Source: Sipunculus nudus
Lineage: Eukaryota > Annelida > Sipuncula > Golfingiida > Sipunculidae
Length of the DNA: 64,000 nt
NCBI GenBank assembly: GCA_026874595.1
Contig: CM049316.1
Coordinates: 13,570,839 to 13,634,838 of the forward strand
Reading direction: 5' to 3'
The notes below the pieces were generated by a model. That model was not told where the DNA came from, made no database searches, and worked only from the letters and a program-made list of their open reading frames with translations. Both the position numbers and the translations under genes were made by a program. This document shows, piece by piece, positions 12,101 to 24,100 of the stretch (within the stretch, counting starts at the first letter, position 1; every line of letters begins with the position of its first letter).

Positions 12101-15100
12101 CAGATTAAGATGTAAAAGTTCCCTGTTTTCAACACCACATAGTCAGACGACTGAATTTTAATTGATACTTTGGAAAAACTAAGGTCATGATGTCTGGATA
12201 ATCTATATTCATTACTATAGCTAACTTGACATCCACACTCTAATCTTTTTCGTTGTGGCTTGTTAGTCCATATGATTATCTCTGTGGTTTTCTTCATCTG
12301 TACCAGACAAAAGTATGTACTTGTGATGGTTTTGTGCTTTTAAAGTGCTGATTATTTTGGCTCCCTGCTGTGCTCTTAAGACAGTGTGGGGTTGTATGTG
12401 GTGTGTGTGTGTGTGTGCACATGATGTATGCTGTTGAACATGATTATTATTCGTCATTATTAATTTTTTGTATTTCACATTTATACTTAAATACACTTGC
12501 AACATTGCTTTTTAGAGGTTATAATTAGCTTCTTTTTTACAGCGGTGGTGCCTTATTTTTACACCCTTGCAGTTTTAATGTGCTGTAGCTGTCAATTAAT
12601 TAAAATGAATCTGGACCAGCTGGGATATTATCTTGTGCCATGAAAACAATACTAGGTTTTATAGATTACATTCCGTGACATTTACAGAGCAGAATAGGAA
12701 GTTAAAAAGTCTTAATAACTTTTAGAGTGTGTTCAATGCTAGTCTACGAGTAGAATAACCAGTTCAATTTTCATTGATAACCGAGGAGAAATAAACCTGG
12801 TTCAACAACCTGTTGTAACATTTCTTTATATGTTTCTCTGTGAGTGTATACTGTCATTTAGTGGAACAGAATCTGTATATTTATATTTAGATAGCAGCTG
12901 TTATCATATGACGATCTAATCAAGCCAGCTCCTGTCTGCGAGTGCCCTCTGTTAGGTGCATGTGTTCCTAGTCCGTGAGGACCTTACTAATCAACCTTCA
13001 GGTTCAGAGTGATAAAAATGGGACACTTTGCGGTGGACAGTGATACACACAAGAAACTGATGTCCTGTCTGTTTCTGTGGGTTATTAATGAGCTTTCTAT
13101 TTTAACTTTTCCATATACAGTCACTAATAGTGATTGTGGTTAATAAAATCACCATTCACTCTTCTCAGTCTCTTAGTACTTGTTTAAATACCTCATAATC
13201 AACAGACCTTGAATACATTATAAATGATTTTCTGCCTTAAATACATTGGAATTAAAACGAGACTTGTTTATAAATTCAGTTTTGATTAAATCTTGTTTTT
13301 TATTAATTGACTTGAAATTTAATTTAAGTGAAAGTTAAAGAAAATAGTGAAAGGGGAACTAGTAGTCGCCTCCTACCTGCCCGACGGGGCTAGTGGGTCC
13401 ATGATAAACCTTTACCCAAGTAAAGGCTTAAAAAAGGATCTTTGTGTTCTTGAACACAAATCAATATTTGTAGGGCAAGTAAAAATTCATGAAGGCCAAG
13501 TAAAAGCTAGATGTTAGCACCAGTCGGGCAAGTACTTTATAAAGTTAATATCGACCCCTGATCCTTCAAACCATCATACATTCAGGAGACAATGAAGGCT
13601 TCATTGATTGTGGCTGTTTCACATAATATAATATAATATAATATAATATAAGGACAGAACAGGATTTACAGTTCTACAGACAAGACATTGAAAGTAGGGC
13701 TGAAAGAGCCTTTAATAGCAACCACGTTCATGGAAATGTATTTAATTCTTTATATCTAAACTTTAAAACTTTCAGACAAGTAGGTCAGCTACAGAAAAAT
13801 ACCTACTATTGCACAGCATTACTATGTGGTATACTTGCCTTATCAGGATTGATGAGATCATATGATTCATCATGTGACTAAGGTATGATGTACATGACCC
13901 GTATCTGTGTTCACTGTAATAAATGAATGGAAGCTGAAGTGTGACTCAGTGCTGGTGAACAAACCATGTGGATTCTGTACAAAGCTGTGATTGTATCAAC
14001 CAATCAGCATAGAGAATCAAATTTTATGAGTCTAAAAATTTCTGTGAGCATGATGTAATCAACTTGTAACCTGTAGTAGAACCAAAATGGACTGATTGTA
14101 TTGTTATATATTGTAAATTATGGGTTTTGTATCTCTCTTTAAATTCCAAGTCTTCCTGTACCAATCAACTTGAGGCATTTAACAACTACATTGTTTTGTC
14201 TATGGGGATTCCCCAATAAATTTCTCTCTTTGTAAAATTTGGAGTCACAGAATAGCTCATCTGTTTTCTTTATGTAAAATCTTGATATTTGACAAAAATG
14301 ATTTGTAACAAAGATTAACAACTTCAGTGAAGTCAAAAAGTCAGACTACATTCAGTGATGTGATAGAATCCATTGAAAAGATAGAAAATTAGGTCTGTGG
14401 AAATTCCTCTATAAAGGAAAAGTTTTTGAGATTACTTAGTGGCGTGCCATGCTTTACAGTACACTTCTAATGTTTTCTCCATATGAAATAAAGAATTATC
14501 ATGATTTACCTTTGTGTGAATAACATGTAATTTTACTTATTTAAGGAATTTGTTCTCTTAGAATGTAGGTTAATAAATGTTTGTATTGTATTTATTTTAA
14601 TTACATATTGTAATAGTCCCAGGTTTTGAATGTGCTGAGAAGAAAAATCAGTGACCTTAGATCTGAGTCATTTGAAAATTTTAAAATAGAGTTCATGATT
14701 GCAGAAAGGCCTGTTGATTTGGTTCTAGGCAATGGGCTGTTCTTGCGTTAAACCAAGTGAAGAAATTGATTTGTTCAGGTGTTACTAGAGAGGGTTGTGA
14801 TGTGTTGATTTAGCATGGAATCATCCCAGCAGTGTAAGAAAAAAAATGATATTGTATTGAGTTGATTGTGTGATGGCCGCACCGCAAAGTCACTCCCTGT
14901 AGCCTGGGTACCTCCAGTGCTGGAACAGGAAACCCTAGCTGTAATGGTGGGAGTCTCCCAGTGGTACAGGCAGCACTGCAGCAGCATGAGAGCTGCTGGT
15001 GAAGCCAGCCTCATCAGCTCAGGGCTCAGTAACTGGACAAGCACATTTGTCCAGCTCGCAAAATGGGTCAGTCAGTTCCTGTTGCATTATTGGGCCCTGA

Positions 15101-18100
15101 TCGCTCCCAGATCCAGAGGTTATCAAGTGCACAGATCCAAGCCTTTTGTTGTTGGAGAAGCTCTGCATCCTCTCTGGGATGGAACATCCACAGGAAGTGC
15201 AGACTTCCAGAGGTGTTATCCTTAGTGGTTTTGCAGTGTCTGTATTAGCCTTACATCCCTACTTACAAGTGGACTCTCATAATGTTCACAAAGGCTGAGG
15301 GTGTTTGTGTTCTATTCATGAAAGATAACTGGTGTTTATTTAAGGAGTCTGAAGGGGTTACCCATGGGCAGGCCTTGAATATTTACACAAACCCAAGACC
15401 CTTTTAGGCCTTTGTGGGTGGGAGTGGTAGGCATCACAAAGAATAAAGGAAGATTATTAAAAAATTCTTATACTGCTTAAAATATTAATTTTCTGTTTTA
15501 CTGCTCATTTTAGTATTTTTACGAAATAATTACCAGACCTCCCTACTTTTTCTGGTTTGCCAAGTATAAGGTAGTGATATGTGTTAAATTTATAAGGGAT
15601 AAATTTTAATCACACCAGGAAGGTTAAATTTACTTAGAAAATTAGAAATATTTTATTTAAATCATTTTATCCCTTTTCTGAATAAGGGTGTAGGCATCTG
15701 AGGGATTTCGTTTGAAATACTGGTTAATGCATGAGTCAGACAGATCCTTTTCACCAACACAGTTTCATAAAGTCAGAACATCAACCTAGTTTACACCCCC
15801 TTGTGTACAGGTAAATGAGGGTTACTCAGCATTAAATCATGTGCAGTACCAAATATCTTAGTCAAAAGCTATACTGATACTAGTGCTGTGTGGAGTTTCA
15901 TTGAGCTGTGAATTTATTTTGGAATTGAGTACATTGGTTTCCACAGTCCTATAGCAAGATGTTATTCCTAACAGCTTGGTCACGTTCGCCATATGTGTTT
16001 TCAGTGTCCACTTAAAACTATTCATAGTGGAAAATGACTAATTGTTCAGTTGAAATATAAATGAACATAATTGATATAATATGCTCATTATGCTGATACA
16101 TCTGCACAGCAGTGCTTTCAAGTTGACTGTAATGTTACTTAGGTTTTCAGAAATCTGCCAGTTCTTAACCATTATATTGTGTCTAAATGAAAATCCAAAT
16201 TAGACACAAGTATTTATGTAATATGCATTTATATGTTTGTGTATATATATGTTTTTGTAAATCAGACATCCATTTCATTTGTAACTGTACCAACCACTTA
16301 TTGGTATGTTACCACTTGAATTCAGCTTACCAAGAAATAGTAATACAAATGTCTTATCCATGACTCATTGAGAGCTTCTATAAAGGAGATATGCTGAGCT
16401 AATCCATCGTTGGTGTTGACCAGTTCAAACAGTGTGTAATTGTTGTCCATTTGATCTATGATGTAACCTGTCTTTGACACCTTCTAGGCAAGGTCTGAAA
16501 CATGTAATTGAGACAGTTGAATATCACTTTGGCAGCTGAGCTGTTGATTAATTTGCTCCAAACAAAAGAACATAACCTGCCCCCTGACCAGTGACATTTT
16601 ATACCTATTGTAATCAGAAATGACTTGTTCAGCCAGTGTGACTAATTAACGAGGGAGCTCATCAGACTACTGCTCCGGTATCAGCTAGGTGACCATATAT
16701 ATGTGGTTGACTACCTGAAATCTACAGAACCAGAGCATAACACAACCTATGTGGTTGTAATCCTTGGGGGAGTAACGACCAGGTAAATACTGTTGTGCAT
16801 CGTTTTAAACAAGACATAAGTTTTTAATTTTTATTGTCTCTTAGTAAGGATTACTAGTTCTTTTTAAAGTTGATACCAGAAATTAATTGTAATAAAAAGT
16901 AATCATTCACCTTGTTGTATCACTGTAAATATTGAAACTAAATTTTACTTGTAAATATTACATTCACACTGATTTAAATGCATTCTAGGTTAATTCACTA
17001 TCTCTGTAACTTTATAATGCAGGAACTATTAAATTGTTTGCTGCTTGTAGAAAACATCTGATTTGCCTGATAGGGTTGAAAGTTGATTATCAGTTGATTC
17101 TAAGTTCAGGATCAGCTGATACTAAGCAGGTACATCAATAATATGTATATTCTGATAGAATAGAGTATTTAAATCTCACAAAGCATAGGCTAGAAGGTGG
17201 TTATATATTTATAGAACGAATTGTACATATTATATAAATAGACCTATACATATTTTCCCGTGTGACCTCCTTGACACTAATATGTTAACAATTCACTAAT
17301 TGGGGACTATACCAACAGTACATGTGTTTATATTGGATACTTTCGTTTTTCTTCAACTTGTAAAGTGTAGTAGCTTCACTTTTCATGACGTAGTTTTCAA
17401 TCTCAAATTAACATTGGTCCAAAAAAAGTCATCAGGTAGGGAGGAAAAAAATATTTTTTATAAAGGAGGATCTGGAGTTTACTACACCTTTTTTTACATA
17501 TGCGAGGTTTATGACAAATAACATACTCGTACTCCATTCATTCCTTGCATCGATACCATTGAAACATGCACAACAAGGTATCTCTGAACAGATTTTTTGT
17601 TTAATTACAGGCTTAAAATCCTATACTTGGGTTTAAAATGTTTTAGTACATGCTTTGAACATGTACATGTCAAACATTCTCATATTTGAAAAGTTATCAA
17701 GTACTTTTCCAATAATTGTCAAGCATGTTATCATGGAAGCATTATAACTGATGTATATCCCATTGCACAGGTTTGCATTAGGCCTGTAAGCCTTGTTCTG
17801 GATCATCACATGAATTTGCAGACAATTTTATTTTGTGTTATATGCGAGTGCCAGAATTGTAGGAATGAGTGCAGTTTGAGATTTCCTTTGCAAGTGAAGA
17901 GGTATAATTAAGAAGGACGGTAATAAATGAACTCTTTAGTAATAGTCAATGCCTAATAAGGTAGTAGAATATATAAAATGTTTATATAAATATATGTAAA
18001 ACTGTATTTTGAAAGATGAAACCATATATTGGATGTCGGTACCCTGATTAGGAATTTTATTCCTTCGGTGTTGATGTATATACAAACAAAATCTTGGTCA

Positions 18101-21100
18101 AGTTCGAAGATGGGTGACCTTGAGTTATTTCTCGACGTTTTAGAGTGAATTATAGAAAATAACCGGCGTGTGTTTACATTTACCATGTGAGGAGGATATC
18201 TCCAAAAGTATTCAACACAGAAATTTCATTTCTTTGGTGCTGATACATATCAACAAAATCTCGGTCAAGTTCCAAGATGGATGACCCAAGGTCACAGAGC
18301 CTATAATAGAAAAAAACTTAGGAGCTTATTTCTAAGGAACCACTGGATGGATTGTTTTGGAATATGGAATGGTCATTGGCCTTGATGATCTTGAAAGTGC
18401 TGCATGACTCACAAAGACTGGGGCCAGACTTACAAAGTTCATATCTCTCTAGTTCCAATTCACAACTTTAACAAAAGACATGCACAGATATACATCCATG
18501 TGAGAACAAATATTACATGAATACTTGTTACTGTTACCACCTATAAATACTGCTCTTTTGGCTGAGGGCTTTTGTCAGCTTTTGCTGATATTCTAGTTTT
18601 TTTCTGTAATTAATGACTGAGCGAGCAATGTTGATCTCTATCTCGTCTACGTCTAAACAAGAAATGCCGTACGGTCAGGAAATATCTGTTTATTATAAAA
18701 GCTATTAATAAAATGAAATAAATTTACAAAGGCAGTTAAAGAGAAACACATCCAAAAAAAATAAAGTCGCTTATATGTTTTGCCTGTTCTGATCAGCTGT
18801 GGCCGGTAGAAACGATGCGTCAGACACCTCGCAAAACCCTGTCATGATCGCCACGGAAACTGACAAAATCACGCAATTCTTGTAATACCAAACATCTGAT
18901 TTGTGGAGATCGTGCGTTACACATCGTCAGTTGCAGATTCCATTAAATAGGCCCGCTTGATTTGCTTGATATAGGCCTACTCAGTGTTGCTGAAAAATTA
19001 TAACCAGCGTAAGTGACACGATGTCAGTGAACATTTTCCCGCCAAAATAGTGATGAATGAAGTCATATGGGGTGAACTTTTACTACGGACCTCTTATTGG
19101 CTCTCTGGCTATGACGCGTGACCGCTCCGCCAATCACAAGAACATTTGCGTGGGCCAGGCACGTGTTTATGCAAATCAACGTGTCACATGGTTTAAATGC
19201 CAACATTGGTCAGTTGACAGTATGAATGTCGAGAGAACTTTCATTTAATCAGTTAATGCGACAGCGGTAAGCTTCCGCTTCATTTGAAATCAAATAAGAA
19301 CCATTTCTAATTGCTCAGTATTTTTTTTCAGCCTGTTTCGCCAGAACAACGAAATTTGATTGCGGTTTCCAGGCAGTTTTTCTACTCTCGCGCACAAGTA
19401 GCGACTGTTCTACGTGTATATATATAGGCACAACCTGACTAATTGTTAGGGCTCAAATTAAACGATTGGCGACGTTGGGTAATACCTTTCATTATGGAAA
19501 TTAAGTGCATCTAAATATGTAATAGAAGGACTATTTTTCTAGCACATGAAGGCAGATTTTTACGGGCCCAGGTGCTTGCGGCAGATCATATAAAAATATT
19601 AATTTTCAGATATGTCAAAAAAAATTCCAGCCGCAGCCAAAAATCATGACCGGCCTGGTTAGCCCCAACACAGAACTTTTTAAGGATGGCCTTAGAATTA
19701 GTACATGTTACAAAGTGAAAGAAACTTTCAGACCTGCTGTACATGGACAGCTTTCTTTTGGACTGGGTATATTGTCATATAGTTCAAATCACTGTCATAA
19801 AAGTAAAAAGAGTATGGGATGGTCTTTGGAGATCTTAAAAAAAAGTACTGATATTAATGAGACTGATGGTTTAATGCTTACAGACAGATGGTTGCACGAA
19901 GTTTACTGGAGACAGTGCGATGGGCGGGAGAAAATAACGAGAATGCCCACTTAGTTTTAAAAGCCATGGTTCGGCTGTCAGAGGATATAGGTGAGTGTAT
20001 AATTTAATGTTACTCAGAAACAGCCTAGTGGTTCTGGTTTTAACATTTTAAGTTCAGGGTACAAATCCTCTACTGGCTTGTTCTGAACCCAATGCATTGA
20101 AAACCTGTATTCAAAATGCTTTCTGACAAAGTACCCTGATGAATTTGCTGTTTCCGTCTTCAGCCTGTTTATATTGCCTGTGACAGCGTTTCTAAGAAGG
20201 TAAAATGTTCTTTGAAGTTATGGATTTAAAGGACATTAGCAAAGGACTCAAAATCTGTAATGCATAAATGTCATTTTGTTTTCTATCATATCTATAATAT
20301 TGAGTTGCTCAGTATGTACACTGAGGAAATGAAACCCATACAACTCTGAGAAATGTTGTTAAAGAATTGAGAGTTTATGCTTGCTCTATACATTTCATTT
20401 ACAGAACCAACAGTCAGGGCAGAGCTGATGGAGCAGCTTCCACATATAGCTATGTACTGCCAGGAGAACAAGGGTTTATTCCAAGACTCTGTGTCCTCGT
20501 ACCTGTTGCCCATAGTCGTACGCTATCTAAATGATACTAACAGTCAGGTGAGAGACTTGTTAACATCCTCAGTTCTGGATTATGCTAACAGGTGCGCAGA
20601 AAAAGTATAAAACATCCTGAGAAAAAGGCCAGCATAGTTGATTCTCAGGCCATATTAGTTTAAACATTTATAATGTTAATCTTATAATAATTTTGTGCTA
20701 AGTTATGTTCATTTGTACTTCCAATTAGACTAATCTTGATTAAGACATAAATTTTTATCCTCTTATCCTGATATTTTAAGACAACGAATACAAGTTAGAA
20801 GTTCACAGAAAGCTTTAAAAAGTTTAACTGTGTTTTATTATGTCATTACTGTCTTTGCAGGTTCGCAAAACAAGCCAGGCTGCTTTGCTAGTTTTGTTAG
20901 AACAAGATTTATTAGAATCAGGTTTGTGTGTTTTATGTTGAAAAAATGTTGACAAGCAAGTTGATGTAATTTAGAATAAAGATGATCCAATGGTTAAACC
21001 CTTGTTTCAGTTAGCCTTAGGTTTCACCTGAGATGATATCATCACTGTCTGTGAAATTTATGAAATGGATCTAGCTTTTGAAAAACATTGGTTGGGATTT

Positions 21101-24100
21101 ATAAACCCTGTGGCATGGCATAGGTGAAGGTGGCATTTTTGTATGAAATCCCAGTCATATATATCCAAGTATATAAATTGTCAATTGCATCCATTTTATT
21201 AACAAAATCATTTTAACCCTAAGTGATGTAATAATATAGTCAGATAAAGCTCACTTCAGCTTGAAGTGAATTTTGTTTCATTTAAATGCTTATTGAGCAT
21301 TCAGGTTAAATCTGACATTACCTAATTGCAGTTGATTTAGAAGAACAGGTCTGTCCGGTGATACTAGAACTCGCCAGCCCTGACAGTATTGATGACTTCA
21401 GAACAGAAGCTGTAGCAGTGAGTTGGTTTATCCTTAAGCTGTAGCTTTCCTGTATGTTTAACTGCTCATTGCATCTACAAAATGATTAATAGTGATATAC
21501 TAATTTGTAATGTGATGTAAATATTAATACTTCTTTTTTGCCAATAGATAAATAAATGAGCCATGAATGATACTCGAAATGTTTATTAGAGAATAAATTT
21601 ATACTAGCTAGAGGTTGCGAATGATTTATAGTAAAACAAGACATATCAGTATTCTTCATAAAACTTGCAGCAAAGTCTGCAACAGGGTAACAAGATTCAT
21701 TAATTGGCAAAAAAAATGAATCCTCTTTCCTTAATCATAAGGTTAATGCCTACCAGAAGGAAATTCACCAAATTAAAAAAAAATGTATTTCCAAACTTGA
21801 AATGTCCAAAACATTTTTTGTGTGCTAGTTAGAATCTGTTCAGTGGAAAAGGCTAGGTGAAGTACTGACTGTTAAGGCCAAATGTTAAACAAAATTACCC
21901 TCAAGAATGCATCATGAATGGATTCTAAAGTTTGGAAAATGTCATGTTTGTGAATATGTAAGAAGAGTTAGTAGTCTGAGGATGAGTGTCAGCTCTCCTG
22001 TTTAAAGTCAGCATGGCATGCTGTTTGAAAGACATGGGTAGTGAGATGGTTACTGTATGGACACCTCACTATCTTGTCTTTCCTGACAGACTGTCATCAG
22101 GGCATCTCAAGCAGATTTACGGGGTTTTACAGATATCCTTATAGTTATGGCATATTCCTAGAGAATTGAATATTTATTTTCGTAGGAAAATATAGGACTT
22201 ATATGGGACTATAGACTGTAGGTCTGCTGGAGTAGGATACAGATGAATAGTGGAACTTGCAAGAAAAAAAGTGTGTTATAAAATAACTAGGTGTTATAAA
22301 ATAAGTTCAGTTTTCATTGCCTCTAAATGTAAGCTGTTATATAAAACTGGAATTACATTTGACACAAGATGCACCAGAGATCATTTTGTCAGTAGGTTTA
22401 AATTAGCAATTATATATAACTCACAAGCTTGAACGTGGTAAGGGTGGAATGCTCCGCTAAGTTATGGTGTGCCTGGGCGTCAATGCTGGATGTAGTAGTC
22501 AATGATGGAAGTTCTATCACAGCCAGCTTTGATGAGCCAGGACAACCTGTCAGCATCACCGGCATCAGATCCATCATCACTGGAATAGAGCAGAGCATAA
22601 AGGTGGTGGTGTTTATGAAAAGATAGTGAAAGCCAAGGGTATCAATTGAGCAAGTTCAATAAGGTAACCGAGCTTCATTTAGTTATCTTTTTATAACAAA
22701 GAACTAGAAGAAAAATAAGGTAAAATAGTGGAGTAGAGATTTATTACTGAATTAAATTGTATGATGATAATCAGTACCAGCAGGCTCTTGAATGAAAGCT
22801 GGCTGCGGTGAAAGGTGGCTGGTTTGGTATGGTCCAAGTGGCTGTGAATGCATCATGCCTTAACTGTATCACAGCCTGCTTGGATCTTACCATGCTGGTT
22901 CATGTCAGTCATACCACAGTATGTTGATCTTCATGGCAGTTCTCCCTTTAGTTTTAGAATCAGCAGCCAGTTGGTTGGTGTTGTTAACTACAGCATCATA
23001 CAAGATAGGTACTGCGATCTTTGCAGTCTCTCAGTCGTCAAACTGTCTGTGAAGTGTTCATGTTTAATCACATCACAGCCAGCTTTGATGGGCTGAAGGA
23101 CTGGATGCCCTCAAGGTAACAAATCATAAGAATGTAAATATTTTGGTTTCATGGTTTGATAAGAATAAAAATATTAGAAATCACACCAAGCTCACAAGAA
23201 AAATGTTTTGCCCAAAGGGGAAGTGGTAGTTCACCAGAGCAACATAGTGATATATAAGACGTTGAATTTGTCAGTTGAGCATAGCATAGTATCAAAAGTG
23301 GGCTGTGCCAGTTGACTGGACCATCATATATGACATTTGACATGTCTGTTGACCAGAGCATCATAAAGTTGTGAGCAGTGGGGATTGCTTGTTGACTAGA
23401 CCATCATAGTGGAGCAAGAACTTTGGTACACCTGTGTGCTAGAGCTTGAAATTGGTGTCAGAAGTGGGATGTGCCTATTGATAGGTCATCTTTGTGTCAG
23501 AAGTGGGATTTACATGTTCACTAGAGGATATCAGTGTAAGAAGTGGGTTATGCCTGTTGATTAGACCATCATTTTGGTGTAAGAAGTTGGATGTGCCTGT
23601 TGACTAGATCATCAACTTAGTGTCATAAGTGGGATTTGCCAGTTGACCAGAGCATCATAGTGGCTGTGATGTGCGGTGATCAGGACATATCACAGCCAGC
23701 TTTGATGAGCCTGGTCGGGAGGCATCATCAGCACAAGTCCATCATAAGCATATCTTCATTTTAACAGTTAATGTACTCCCATGTGCAAACAGGCTTTGCT
23801 TTTTGCTTAATTTTGACTGCTTGCTTGTCTGCCTCTGGTTCAGGTTATGGTGGGTTTTGCATGCTGTGCATAATTCCCTGAAAATACTGTGAAGATATAA
23901 ATGTTGGTTCATCTGATCAAGCAGTGTTCCTAGTGAGCCACGCCTGATGCAGTCATAATGCTAAAAGTTTTCAATCGGCGTGCACATCAAATGATCTTTG
24001 AAGATTGTGTTTTGTATATAACCAAATGCATTTGGAATGGAGTTGTGCTTTGTTATGAAATCATGTTGATTTTAATGTTTGAATCTGTATATGGTTGATT

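Larger units (their letters stand above)
11063..19883 (+). other. PPP4R1 intron 3 (8.8 kb)
   Basis: The longest intron. It contains a hAT-type MITE-like element (11506-11887), a small TIR element (13374-13534), a (TAATA)n run (13623-13651), a decayed two-copy mollusc-type repeat (18030-18600), and near its 3' end a CpG-containing block with strong promoter motifs (about 18780-19450). The open frame at 14866-15225 has no recognisable domain and I do not treat it as a gene. Confidence 0.7.

Noticed and set aside
14866-15225. 119-codon open frame in intron 3
   Set aside because: No recognisable domain, no splice-supported role, and an overlapping open frame on the same strand at 15063-15248.
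19030-19260. histone gene
   Set aside because: The motif set resembles histone promoters, but none of the downstream frames encodes a histone.
22955-22985. extra mir-2 copy ('atcagcagccagttggttgg')
   Set aside because: Only loosely similar to miR-2, the seed is broken, and no pairing 5' arm is visible nearby.
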